A stretch of 64,000 nt of DNA, from NCBI GenBank assembly GCA_025175895.1, contig CM045993.1, positions 60,702,621-60,766,620 of the forward strand, read 5' to 3'. Origin of the DNA: Wurfbainia villosa. Taxonomy: Eukaryota; Streptophyta; Magnoliopsida; Zingiberales; Zingiberaceae. The notes beneath the pieces were generated by a model that made no database searches, was not told the DNA's origin, and was given only the letters and a program-made list of their open reading frames with translations. Each line of letters begins with the position of its first letter. Positions within the stretch are counted from its first letter, which is position 1. The position numbers and the translations under genes are program-made. This document shows positions 44,507 through 55,849 of this stretch, piece by piece.

Positions 44507-44728
44507 GTAAGATACATGAGGTTTCTTACTATTCCATATCTCATATGGAGTAGTAGAGACTACCTAGGTTGACATTCTGTTTAGCAAGTAAACAGCTATC
44601 TGAAGTGCATAGCCCCAAAAGGACTTGAGAAGATTTGCATGATTCATCGTCGACCTGACCATGTCCAACAAGGTCCGGTTACGCCTCTCAGATACACCAT
44701 TATGCTGTGGTGTATACGACGGAGTCCA

Positions 44729-45388
44729 TTAAGACAATATACCATTGTCTCTTAGATAATCTATAAACTCTTGACTTAAATATTCACCACCTCGATCCGA
44801 TCGAAGTATTTTAATACTCTTGTCATATTGTTTCTCTACTTCATTTCTGAATTCTTTGAACTTTTCAAAGGCTTCAAACTTGTGTTTCATCAAGAACACA
44901 TACCCAAACTGTGAGTGGTCATCAGTGAAGGTAATGAAGTAACTATAGCCTCCTAGAGCTTGAGTTGACATAGGTCCACATACATCAGTATGTATTAGAC
45001 CTAGCAACTCTCCCACCTGTTCACCTTTTCCTGTAAAAGGTAACTTAGTCATCTTGCCTTTTAAGCATGATTCGCATGTATTGTATGAATCCAATTCAAA
45101 CGATTCTAGAATTCCACATCGGTGTAATTCGGACATGTGTTTCTTGCTTGTATGGCCAAGACGACAATGCCACATGTAGGAGTCTAATTGATTATCCTTT
45201 CGAGCACGCTTGTTGCTCGCTTTGATATTGAAAATGTCATTGGACACATCCAATGTATAAATACCATTGCTCAAAGTTCCAGTCCCATAAAGAATGCCAT
45301 TCAAAGTTATGTAACAACAATTGTTACTAAAAGTTAAATGGTATCCATTTCTATTTAAACAAGAAATAGAAATGATGTTCTTTATCAT
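44729..45388 (-). pseudogene. Integrase N-terminal part of copia F
   Basis: It encodes the pre-integrase region, an intact HHCC finger (WHCRLGH ... CESCLKGK), the core with IHTDVCGP and the second Asp in RSDRGGEYLS. A stop after DNGILS interrupts it, and the same frame continues downstream with the third catalytic residue region. 219 residues. Confidence 0.88.
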
Positions 45389-45916
45389 CTAAGGAACATA
45401 AAAGCAATTGTCCAGTTCTAAGACAAGTACTGTAGGGAGTTTCAACAAATACGTTCCGATGGCGAGTGCAACAACCTTTGCTCCATTCCCAACACGTAAG
45501 TTTGACTCTCCCTTGACGAGTCTTTTTCTATTCTTTAGCCCATGTATGTCATTACATATATGTGAGCCACACCCATTATTCAATACCCAAGTGTCTGAGA
45601 AAATAGAATGACAATCAATAACAAAGATATCTGAAGAAGATGGGGCATTTGATGCCTTATTCTTCTTCACGGACTCAAGATAAATCTTGCAGTTTCTTTG
45701 CCAATGACCCTCCTTGCCATAATGATGGCAAGTGCCCTTTTGAGCTGGTTCTGCCTTTTTAGCCTTTTTCTTCTTCCCCTTTTGATGTTCCTTTGACTTC
45801 CTCTTAGAACCTTTCTTCGAGGAATCAACTAACAACATCGTCCTCTGCTCATGCTTCTCAGAAGGCTCCACAGTCTTCAGCATGTTGAGCAGTACCACAG
45901 ATGAACCTTCTTGCAT
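45389..45916 (-). pseudogene. Gag zinc knuckle and protease of copia F
   Basis: The 175-residue stretch has a lysine-rich segment, a CHHYGKEGHWQRNC zinc knuckle, and the protease motif WVLNNGCGSHIC. The protease catalytic Asp is Asn here, so the enzyme would be dead. The RVGNGAKVVALAIGTY block is typical of copia protease. It ends at a stop after FYVP, where homologous Pol continues in the same frame. Confidence 0.87.
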
Positions 45917-45929
45917 CTCAGAGGTGAAG

Positions 45930-46445
45930 AGGAGAAAGCAGCTGTTATTAGGTAACGGCTACAGGACCAGTCGACTGATAGGGATATCAGTCGACTGCTC
46001 CTGTGTCAACGGGAAGAAAGCCTCTTCCTCTATAAAGAGGAAGGGTGTGGGGCTTTGGAAACCTAATACTTCAACTCATAACATCTCCCAAAGTGCTCTA
46101 AGGGTTTTTCCACTCTTCTACTTGTGCTAATTCTCATTCAATTGTAAGAAGAGGGATTGTAAAGAGGTTACCTCCACCTAGCTTGGTGCAAAGGAGAGAT
46201 TTAGTGGATTTGGCAAAGGAGTGATTCACCTTGGACGAATCGGGATCGTGGATTAGCAGCGTAGCCGTGAACCACGTTACGACTTTGTGTTAGCATTGTT
46301 TGTTTCCTTTGCTTTGTCTTTCTTTGCTTGATTTGCTTGTCTTGTTGTTTCCGTTGCGCTAATCCTTTTTGTAGATGAGCAAATTCCGTTATCCAACGAA
46401 AGAGGGCTATTCACCCCCCTCTAGCAGGCCGATCGATCTCCTACA
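45930..46445 (+). repeat. Truncated 5' LTR of Sirevirus D
   Basis: It aligns with 50078-50591 of the 3' LTR and ends CTCCTACA before the primer site. The TATA hairpin (46024-46043) and two SalI-type palindromes (45967, 45986) remain. The breakpoint is between 45917 and 45940. Confidence 0.88.
46024..46043 (+). promoter_or_regulatory. TATA box in a hairpin, Sirevirus D LTR promoter
   Basis: CTTCCTCT pairs with AGAGGAAG around ATAA, placing TATAAA at the turn. The copy in the 3' LTR is at 50170-50189. Sirevirus A has a hairpin at the same site with a different stem sequence. Confidence 0.6.
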
Positions 46446-46447
46446 AG

Positions 46448-46459
46448 TGGTATCAGAGC
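46448..46459 (+). other. Primer-binding site of Sirevirus D
   Basis: TGGTATCAGAGC lies two bases after the 5' LTR end. Confidence 0.93.
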
Positions 46460-46507
46460 CAAGGAAAGCTTGTCGAGGACTAACCGCCACAACAATCACA
46501 TTCAAGA

Positions 46508-48224
46508 ATGGCCGGCTCAAATATTCACCCTCCAAAGTTTGAAGGAGAATTCTCTTGGTGGAAAAAGAGAATGGAGGTATTCTTCGAAACCGACTTTGAA
46601 ATTTTATTAATTATGGAAAACGGTTTCGAGATGCCTAGGAATGAAGAAGGGGAGCTATTGGAGAAATCAAGGTGGAGCAAGAGGTAAAGGGAAGAATACT
46701 TGACAAATTCAAAGGCCAAGCACCACCTCTACAATGTACTCCCCCAACAAGAAGTAAACCGGATTGGGGAATGCTCTAGTGCCAAGGAGATGTGGGAGAA
46801 GCTAGTAGAGCTTCATGAAGGCACCTCGGAGGCCAAACTTGCAAGAAGAGACCTCCTCCGCTCCCAACTATCAAATATCAAGCTTGAAAAAGGGAGAAAA
46901 GGTAACCTCCTTACATTCTAGATTCAAAGAAATTTTAATTGGGCTAACGAGTGTAGGAGAAAGACTTTCGAACCGGGATATGCTTATGAAAGCAATCGAC
47001 GCTTTTCCCCGGTCATTGAAATGGAGTTCAATGGTGGACTCCTTCTACATGTCCAAGAATTTAGAAGTGAGCACCTTGGAGGAGTTCTTCTCAACAATGG
47101 AGCTCCATGAAACAAGACTTGAAGGAATAATAGAAGAGCCAAGATTTCAACCTTCAAGAGAAGTAACACTTTTGGCCAACAAAGGGAAGAAGAAGATAGA
47201 GATCCCCTCCTCCTCCGATGAAGCATCTTCCTCTTCCTCCATGGATAGCACGGAAGAAGCCTATATGGTAAGGAGGGTAAGGCGTGCTTTAAAAGGTTTT
47301 CAATTTAATAAATCTAATGATAGGAGGAGAAGACCAAGGGGGGAAGGTCATTTGCTACAATTGCCAAGGGGAAGGACACATAAGGGACAATTGTCCCCTC
47401 TTGAATAAAAGCAAGGGGGAGAAGAGAAAGAAGGAAGAAAAGAAGAAGAAGGAGAGCAAGAAGAAAAAGGAAGAAGAAAAGAAGGCCAAAGAAAAAGGGA
47501 AGGCCAAGGCACTAAAAGAAAGGACATGGGATGACCCCTCTTCATCATCTTCATCATCATCGGAAGAGGAGAATGCCTTTGTCACAAATTGGCATTAATG
47601 GCTTTTGACGACCTAGACACTTCCTCCTCCGAGCAAGAAGAAAGATCAAGCTCAAGTGGAGAGAGCTCAAGTGAAGGGAGAGCCTCCTCTATATTCTCAT
47701 CATCGGAAGAGGATTTGGTAAGTGAGGTAACGAATCTACCCCCTAAGCAAATAATGTCCATGATTTCTAGCCTCACTAAGGATTTATTTAGGGCAAAGAA
47801 AAGGAATAAATGCATGTTTGAGCAAATTAAGGATTTAGAACAAAAATTAGAAAAAGCATGTTTTAATGATGATAATGATGATGCATGCTCACATGATAAC
47901 TATATGCCTTTGGATGTTAATGATGCATGCATAGAAGAAAATAGGGCTCTAAGGGAAAAGGTAGACTATTTGACCAAAGCCCTAGAAAAATTTACAATAG
48001 GCTCCAATACCCTTAACATGATCATTGGGAGCCAAAGGGCTAGCTTCAACAAGAAAGGCCTAGGTTATAAAGAAAATAAAAATGAAAAGGCCTATAAATG
48101 TTTAATTGCTAGGGGTCAAGATAAAAAGAAGGTAATAGCTAGAAAATGGATCCCTAAAGAATTTTTAGTGAACCCCATAGGAAAGAACTTATTTTGGGTT
48201 CCAAAATCCATTCTAAAGGGTTAG
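46508..48224 (+). pseudogene. Gag of Sirevirus D, with stop and frameshifts
   Basis: Start ATG 46508 gives MAGSNIHPPKFEGEFSWWKK, the copia Gag N-terminus. TAA at 46685 interrupts it. Frameshifts occur near 46890, 47340 and 47595. The UBN2 region is readable at 46700-47250. An intact CCHC knuckle (CYNCQGEGHIRDNC) follows at about 47354-47395, then a Lys/Glu-rich stretch and an acidic-serine stretch. The last frame (47589-48224, 211 residues) is a coiled coil ending in FWVPKSILKG. No protease follows the final stop. Confidence 0.87.
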
Positions 48225-49360
48225 GAAAACCATATGATAGTCAACCATATGGACTTTACCTATATCATATTTTTGGTTGACTTACGATGGCGGGACAACA
48301 TTTTTGAAATAGTGTTAGGTGATGATAATGCACCTATAAATAGATAAATCATGCTTTAGGTGATATTTGCCTTTTTATCATAATGTAATACCTAATGCAT
48401 GATCACAATTTGATGAATACATGTGTTTCATGGTCATAATATGAAATCAATGCATATGTATATTTATGATCATGTGGATTGTTAGGATGATACTTAACCT
48501 TGATAGAATTGCATGAAAATAATGGTTAAGTATATACAAATACCTTTAGGATACATCTCACACTCACTATAGGATACCATGATTGAAAACTTAGCATGAG
48601 TGAGATGTTACGATGATACAAATGTCCACTAATGCCTATGGCATTTAGATGGTCATTTAAGGTATCAAAATAGCAATAATAGACCAATCATGGGGAAGGC
48701 TTATGTTTAATTCATAGACATATTGCCCAAAGATCATGGTTGGATATTTCATATGTTTTTGAAACAATTTCTTACCTTAAAATCTGTGTGTTCATGTTTT
48801 GAAACAATTGAAAGCAAAACTAGGTGTTAAAATGGATACTAACATGATCAAAAACCTAGTGGTTTTTAAAGCTTTTGGATTTTTGGAAAATACTTGAAAA
48901 TATAATGATTTTTCATGGACAAATATACTTACAAGAAATGTGTTCCTCAAATTTCGTGATTTTTCGAATTTTATAGAATTTTTTACGTATTTCTAAAATT
49001 CACCTCGGAAAATCAGAAATCCTGAAATCCATGTGCCAGTCGACTGGTAGTCTGAACCAGTCGACTGGTAGCCTGATAACATGCCTAGTAATTTCTTTTG
49101 TCCAATTTTAAGGCATGTTTTGGTTTTTCTTTCTCTCTAGACTTGATGCCATGCTATATTAACCTTGTTAATTATTTTTGATGGTGTCAAAGGGGGAGAA
49201 ATGTTATGTTTAAGTTAGGGGGAATATATTTAGGGGGAGTTTCATGTATTAAGGGGGAGAGTTGCTAATCATGTTATTTACATGCTTTCTTTCCTTAATA
49301 GTTTTATCAAATGTTTTTACCTAACATAAACGGATTGCCACACATCAAAAAGGGGGAGAT
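48225..49360 (+). other. 3' non-coding region of Sirevirus D
   Basis: Non-coding. CTCACTATAGG...GAGTGAGATG resembles the region after pol in A. Two CCAGTCGACTGG palindromes lie at 49035 and 49057. GGGGGAG tracts occur near 49192, 49233 and 49252, with the final polypurine tract AAAAAGGGGGAGAT at 49347-49360. Confidence 0.85.
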
Positions 49361-50591
49361 TGTTAGGGCAATCTCTTGCCATGATAAGGTTTTGATGTGT
49401 GTGGCAAAGGGTTTAAGTTAGAGTGTTATTATGATTTGATATGTGCGTTGGAGTCTTGCAGGGCTTAGTAATTCGCACATAGAGCCTTGGCGAGTCTCAC
49501 CTCTCATGACTCGGTCTTTGAGTCGGTGAAGGATGGCTTTGCGGAAGTCGTGCGCTTGGAGCATCCGAGGGACCGCTAGACGAGGAGCTTAGAGTGAGGC
49601 CAGAGGAAGTAGACTTCAGGGCGAGACGCGAAGGATGGTGCTACAGAGCCGTGCGCTTCGCGCATCCAAGGGACATGGCCGGACAAAGATAACTTCAAAG
49701 GCGAGGGACTCCAAGGGATGAGAGTGAGCAAATGTAACCCAGGAAAGGGGTAGCGCTCCTTAGGTGAAACTTGGCCATTTGGCTAAGTATCGGATGAGAT
49801 TTCCCGACATCAGTTGACTACCATGTTATGGTAGTCGACTACTCTAAGTCGACGGTGACTCGACTAATGTTCGAGTCCGGTTCAAGTGCCAGCGATCATT
49901 GCCATGGAATTGGCGATCATTGCGAGACCACGATCGGTGATGAAGGCATCGATCGGTGGTATAAATGTTCGGGCACAGAATGGAGTCAAGCTCGCGGAGC
50001 ACTCGACTGATCGAGCATCAGTCGACTGATGGCAATATCAGTTGACTGATGCCAGTGCCGTTGGATGAAATCCAACGTGGAAAGCATCCGTTATTAGGCA
50101 ACGACTACAGGACCAGTCGACTGATAGGGACATCAGTCGACTGCTCCTGTGTCAACGGGAAGAAACCCTCTTCCTCTATAAAGAGGAAGGGTGTGGGGCT
50201 TTGGGAACCTAATGCTTCAACTCATAACATCTCCCAAAGTGCTCTAAGGGTTTTTCCACTCTTCTACTTGTGCTAATTCTCATTCAATTGTAAGAAGAGG
50301 GATTGTAAAGAGGTTACCTCCACCTAGCTTGGTGCAAAGGAGAGATTTAGGGGATTTGGCAAAGGAGTGATTCACCTTGGACGAATCGGGATCGTGGATT
50401 AGCAGCGTAGCCGTGAACCACGTTACGACTTTGTGTTAGCATTGTTTGTTTCCTTTGCTTTGTCTTTCTTTGCTTGATTTGTTTGTCTTGTTGTCTCCAT
50501 TGCGCTAATCCTTTTTGTAGATGAGCAAATTCTGTTATCCAACGAAAGAGGGCTATTCACCCCCCTCTAGCCGACCGATCGATCCCCTACA
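49361..50591 (+). repeat. 3' LTR of Sirevirus D
   Basis: 1231 bp from TGTTAGGGCAATC to CCCCTACA. It contains an ATCAGTCGACTGAT palindrome (50017-50030), related copies to 50145, and the TATA hairpin. Confidence 0.92.
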
Positions 50592-52486
50592 AGGTGGTGA
50601 CTAAGCCTAATTTCTTGGGTAGGCTTGCTAAATGGGCGGTTGAGCTGAGCAAGTACGACATTCATTATCAACCCTGGACTGTCATCAAGGTTCAGGCTCT
50701 AGATGATTTTCTGGCAGAGGTACCTGTTGGTTTAGAAAATAGCTCGGCTAAGAAAGAAGAAGGGTTGGAGGTATGAAATGTCTTTGTGGATGGTTCTTCT
50801 GGATCTACAGGTAGTGGGGTGGGGGTACTGTTAATATTCCCCGAAAAGGAGGAAACTCGCATAGCCGTGCGCCTGAGATATCGAGCATCCAACAATGAGG
50901 CAGAGTACGAAGCCATCCTAGCTGGGTTAATAGCTGCCAGAGCTGTGGGAGCAACTTCTGTCGTGATCTATTCAGATTCCCAGTTAGCAGTGTCACAACT
51001 CCAGGGTTCTTTTACGGTTTGGGAAGAAAGATTGCAAAAATATTTAGTGGCCTTTGAGAAAGAGAAGGTTCATTTTCAGTAAGTTCTTTTGCAATAGATT
51101 CCAAGAGAAAATAACTGGAAGACGAATGAGTTGGCTCAGCTAGCTAGTGCTATGGAGGGGGTAAAACAACCTGAAGCGGTCCGCGTGGAAGTCCCCATTT
51201 CTTTGGTAATATATAATGTGGAGGAGGCCATATCAGGAGGGGATCCGACCCCTGACTGGAGGACTGACATCAAGACATACTTGCAGCAAGGGAAGGTTCC
51301 AGAAGAAAGGGGAGCGACATCTGTTTTGATGACCAGAGTGAAGCGGTTCACCATCGTGGATGGAGTCCTATATAAGGTGTCTTTTGGGCGGCCCCTGTTG
51401 AAATGCTTAGGAAAGGAAGATGTTGAATGGGTACTCCAAGAAATACATGAGGGTTGTTGTAGTAACCATTTGGAAGGAAGAGCCTTGGCACGGAAAGTAT
51501 TGTTAGTAGGGTACTTTTGGGCCACTCTCCAGCAAGATGCGACTCATATAGTGCAGATTTGTTCGACTTGTCAAAAGCACAGCAACCGGTCTGAACAACC
51601 AGCTGAGCTGATGAGAGCTGTTGTTGCTTCTTGTCCCTTTGATCAGTGGGGAATGGATATAGTGGGCCCCATGCCTATGGCACCTTTACAGAAGAAATTT
51701 TTATTGATGACGGTGAATTACTTCTCCAAGTGGGTGGAAGCAAAGCCCCTCGCCAAAATCACTAAGAATGCAGTAATACAATTTCTATGGAAGAAAATTA
51801 TCTGTCAGTATGGAATTCCAAGGAGATTAGTCAGTGACAATGGGTGGAAATTTTAGGGAAAGACGATCAAGGAATGGTGTCAGAGTCTCAATATCCAGCA
51901 GACTTTCACTTCTGTAACTCATCCTCAAGCTAATGGGTAGGTCGAAGTGACTAATAGAATCCTCATTCAGGGGTTGAAGACCAAATTAAGGGCTCAGAGG
52001 GGAAACTGGGTGGATGAATATCCAGGGATCCTGTGGGCCTACCGAACTACTCCAAAGACGGTAACGGGAGAAACTCCCTTCAGTTTGGTGTATAGAACGA
52101 AGGCTGTTATTCTAGTGGAGCCCCTTTTGAGTAGTGCTCACGTGGAAGTTTATGAGCCGGAGCAGAATCAAATCATCTGAGGAATCGAGCTGGATTTGCT
52201 GGAAGAGAAACGAGAACAGGCACAGAGATGAGCGGAGTTTTATAAGCGAAGGGTACAACAAACCTTTAATAAAAGGGTAGTACCCCGAATATTTCGAGAA
52301 GGGGATTTAGTTCTGCGCAAAGTCCACCCTATAGGAGATCCGGAGAAGTTGGCTTCAAATTGGGAAGGACCCTATGTGGTTACGCGCCGTGTGGCAGGAT
52401 CGGCTTATTATTTGAAAGATGATCAGGGCAAGGAACTCCCTTGACCCTGGAACGCTATACATTTGAAGCATTTTCATACCATGTAA
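50592..52486 (+). pseudogene. Tat-lineage Ty3/gypsy pol, 3' part: RNase H and integrase
   Basis: One frame runs from the end of the first RNase H (KPNFLGRLAKWAVELSKYDI) through a second, archaeal-type RNase H (FVDGSSGSTGSG ... NNEAEYEA ... YSDSQLAV) typical of the Tat lineage. Integrase follows, with an HHCC finger (H ... H ... CSTCQKHS), WGMDIVGP, VSDNG and a VEVTN acidic residue. The C-terminal domain ends PWNAIHLKHFHTM before TAA 52484. Eight internal stops (50774, 51080, 51095, 51854, 51938, 52178, 52229, 52442) interrupt it, with no frameshift. Gag, protease and RT are missing because Sirevirus D or the deletion at its left removed them. Confidence 0.9.
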
Positions 52487-52707
52487 GGGGCGAGGGATGA
52501 AAGAAAGAGTTAGTGGGTCCCTTATGGAATATACATGACGTTCAATATGTCATTTAATATATGACAAACACGAACACAAGTGGCGAATCATTCGCATTAA
52601 AAATAATTTCGCCCTTGCGGATTATGAAAAGAATGAAAATAAAAAAGGGAACTACATGCAGTGACCAGTATCCCTTAACAACGGCCATTCTAAAGTGATG
52701 TATTGAA
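52487..52707 (+). other. Intergenic stretch after gypsy pol
   Basis: About 220 bp between the pol stop and the end of the first antisense gene. It contains an ATATGTCAT/ATATATGACA inverted phrase near 52545. No coding sequence is seen. Confidence 0.6.
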
Positions 52708-54683
52708 TTATAATTTGAAATGGTCCGGAGGGTAACGCCTGAAGCCAGTTTTCCAGTGCAAAAAGAGTGCAGGCTGGTTAGCAAAAGGTAGTCCTTGGAC
52801 ACCATATTGCCGAACCGCTTCATTAAATCCATCCTGGAAAGTGCCCTGCATCAGAGCTATCAGGCGTTCTCGTTGGCTCGGGTCGTCAGGACTTCGATCT
52901 TGATGAAGCCTATGACAATTTTCCTGATGCTCGCGAAGGGATCGACGCATTTCACTATACCATTGAGATATTTCCATGATGGCATTAGCTAGGACAAATC
53001 TGTCATCTGCTCGGGAGGTCTGATCCTGTTGCAGAAACCTTGTCATTTCTATCATATCCTGGCGTATGGAGGCCGAAATCCCCTCTACAGTCTCCGTATG
53101 GGATATGATGCGGATGAGCTCGCTACCCAGTCTCTAGAGGGATGCTTCTTGCCTGTGTATACGGGCGTGAGCGTGTGACCTAGAAGTTATTAAGGAGGAG
53201 TTTTCCTGTACCTCCTTGCATAAGCGGGTGTGGAGGTCCGCTATTTTGTCTTCAGCTCTTTGTTGTTGGACTCGAAGATTTGCTATGATTTTAGTGTCTC
53301 TTTGCTTTTCACGGAGAAGTTCAACTATTTGTTCCTGAAGATCAACCAATTCTTGGGGCCTAGGAGCTATTCTATCAGTATGTTCCTATTGGACGCACTG
53401 CAGAGTAGATAGGAGTTCTGTGTGTGCTTGCTGTTGCGCTTGTAATGCTGTAATGGCCTCAACATCTTCTTGCCGTTGGCGGTGAGCTTCTGCTAACTGG
53501 TCCTGACGTTACGTCAATTTTTGCAGTAGAAGATGCTCCCGGCTCTGTGCAGTAGTTTGATCTTCCAGTCGTTGTTGTGCCTGTTGTAGAAATTGAGTTC
53601 GGTATTGTGTGAAGGAACGATCCAGCTCTTGATAGTTCGTTAAGGCCTGGGGGTCATTAATAAAAAATAAATTGTTAGACAGAAGAAATCAGCGAAGTCA
53701 GTTTAGGGAGCTTACCAATTCTATAACATGGCGTAAACTTTCCATCTGTGGAATTAGCTCTTCCAGGTTCAAGATTTGAAGACTACGATGGGAAGAAGAA
53801 GAAGGGATAGATGATACTAAAGGCGAAGGTTTGCTCATGATGGGTTGGAGAAAGGTGGAAGCAATGGGTTGTGCAGTGGGTCCGAAAGGAGGAAAGGTGA
53901 TGTTTAAAGGAATGGAAGGGGGCAGGAAAACAGTCGGATATGTTGAGGATGCTGTGAATAGAGCTCTTGCCAATAGGCTCGATGAAATTGGAAAAGAAAG
54001 AGGGGAAGCAGATGTTGGTTGCGAAGTGTCAGAAACTCCCGCTGCTCGACGGGGGAAGAAGAATCTGCAGGAAGCAATCGGCTCGGGGAGGCATTTGGTG
54101 AGGAAGATATGGAGAGCACAGGGATTGAAGGTTCTTCCTGGGTAAGAGGAAGAATGGGGAAGTCATGGTCTATATCCAATTGGGGAGAAAGACCTCCCAA
54201 ATTTTGGGCAGCAGGGGGAGGCAGTGAGGAGGTGATCAGGAGATGCAAAGGTGAAGATGGATGAATCTCAGCCATCGTGGGTTCGGATGTTGATGAAGGC
54301 TTCGGAGAAGGAGAAAGAGTGGGAGCAGGGATGTCCTCTACCTGCAGACGTAGGCATGTAGCGCCCCTCGATTCAACCTGACATTGTAAGGAAGGAGGGG
54401 GCGATTTACGGATTCCCAGGATAGAAGGTGAAGAGATGGGCGAGCTAGGGTTTTCAAGTGACATCAGAGGTGGGGATGGACAGGTTACACTAAGCACATT
54501 TGGCGCTATTGAGAAGGAGGTTTTGGAGGAATAAGAAGGAGAGGGGGGCGCTGGAATAGGAGCGGTAGGAACGGATGAAGGCAAAATAGGGGATGAAGGT
54601 GGAGGTGCTGTAAGCCGTTGGCCCTCGCTTTGCCCAGACCCTTGGCGGCGCTTCGCTAGCACTTGTTGAAAAAGAGAATACAT
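52708..54683 (-). pseudogene. Antisense spliced gene 2 of the Tat element: Pro/Ser-rich and coiled-coil protein
   Basis: Reading on the minus strand, exon 1 (54683-53716) starts MYSLFQQVLAKRRQG and is rich in Pro and Ser. It shifts frame once near 54040 and ends EELIPQMESLRHVIEL before GTAAGC. A 69-nt intron ends in CCCCCAG. Exon 2 (53646-52708) is a Gln-rich coiled coil, then a helical region with SQWYSEMRRSLREHQENC and a C-terminus FQDGFNEAVRQYGVQGLP. It stays in one frame with three stop codons. Tat-lineage elements are known to carry extra ORFs, often antisense, between pol and the 3' LTR. The function is unknown. The architecture matches antisense gene 1. Confidence 0.65.
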
Positions 54684-55085
54684 CCTGCCTCTTGAGGAAG
54701 GAAAGAAATACAGAAGCTATTCAATGGAACACCGAGGAATAGTTGCTGGCGGAGAGGAAAAAGAAGATTGAAAGTCAGAAAAAGAAGATGGAAATGGAAA
54801 AGAGAGAAGATGAAAAGTCTTATATGGGGCACCAGATGTGCTTATGGTGTTAGTTGGGCTTCAAAGCAGAGAGGTGAGCCCATTATTCTTTTTACTGCCC
54901 ATTATCTATCGAGACCGTTGTCTCTGCATGGCAGAAGAACAAAAGCATCTAACTTTAGAGCAAAGAGATGACCCTTGAAGGTATACTTCTCATTTTTTAT
55001 TTGAAGTTTGGCTTCGGCCAAAATCATTGTCCCCGTTTAACGGATGAGTGAAGAAATAATGGCAGTGTGAAAAAATTCTTCTAAC
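54684..55085. other. Spacer between antisense gene 2 and the repeat arrays
   Basis: Purine-rich stretch (GAAAAAGAAGATGG-like) to 54815, then mixed sequence. No conserved domain in either strand. It may include the promoter side of antisense gene 2. Confidence 0.4.
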
Positions 55086-55845
55086 CTGAGGGGGCAGAGC
55101 CTTAGGTCAGATTATCATATTTTCATGTGGCTCGGAGTTATTCGAAGCCATTATCCCCATGCGGTGGTGGAACGGAGGAGTAGGGTTTAAGGTAAAAACA
55201 CCTGTGAAGAATGGCAGAGTGGAAAAGTTTCTTTTGACCTAAAGGGGCCCCATATCGGGTCGTCACACTGTTTTATGGCTCGGCACTAGCCGAAACCGTT
55301 ATCCCTGTGTGGTGGTGGAACGGAGGAGTAGCGTTTAAGGTAAAAACACCTGTGAAGAATGACAGAGTGAAAAAGTTTCTTTTGACCTGAAGGGGGCAAA
55401 GCCTTGGATCGGGTCGTCACACTCTTTTATGGCTCGACATTAGTCGAAGCCGTTATCCCCGTGCAGTGGTGGAACGGAGGAGTTGGGTTTAAATGCACTA
55501 GAGAATATAGCGATGGAGTAAAAAATTCTTCCGACCTGACCAGGCGAAGCCCTAGGTCGAGTCGTCACTATTGTTATTGTTTGCCTGCAAGACAAATAGA
55601 TATCCCCGTATGGTGGTGGATCGGAGGAGTTGGGTTTAAGATAGATGCACTTTTGAAGAAATACAGCGGTGGAGTAAAAAATTCTTCCGACCTGACCAAG
55701 CGAAGCCTTAGTCTAGGTCATCACTATTCTTATTGTTTGCCTATAAGACAAGTAGATATCTCCGTATGGTGTTAGATCGGAGGAGTTGGGTTCAAGGTAG
55801 AGGCAAAATAGAAGATATAGCGACGGATGGGAAGAGCTGAATCTG
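55086..55845. repeat. About 150-bp tandem repeat, five degenerate units, in the Tat 3' region
   Basis: A TTATCCCC(G/A)TG(C/T)GGTGGTGGA core recurs at 55151, 55299, 55453, 55601 and 55757, spaced 148-157 bp. The units also share GGAGGAGT(A/T)GGGTTTAAG and TTC(T)TTTGACCTGA phrases. The core also appears in every unit of the next array. Confidence 0.82.
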
Positions 55846-55849
55846 TGCA

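Larger units (their letters stand above)
42578..45929 (-). mobile_element. Copia F internal region, truncated at its 5' side
   Basis: Minus-strand Ty1/copia gag-pol, related to copia C. It runs from the polypurine tract at the left to a Gag fragment at 45916, where Sirevirus D's truncated LTR begins. The Gag N-terminus, leader, primer site and 5' LTR are missing. From 45916 to about 42850 the coding sequence stays in one frame and is broken only by nonsense codons. Confidence 0.88.
45930..50591 (+). mobile_element. Sirevirus D, gag-only, truncated 5' LTR
   Basis: A partial 5' LTR (about 516 of 1231 bp), primer site, gag, non-coding 3' region with polypurine tracts and a full 3' LTR lie in order. 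No pol domain is present. The left end is fused to copia F without a target duplication, so a deletion removed the LTR's first 715 bp or so and whatever lay between. The right end abuts gypsy RNase H sequence. Confidence 0.9.
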
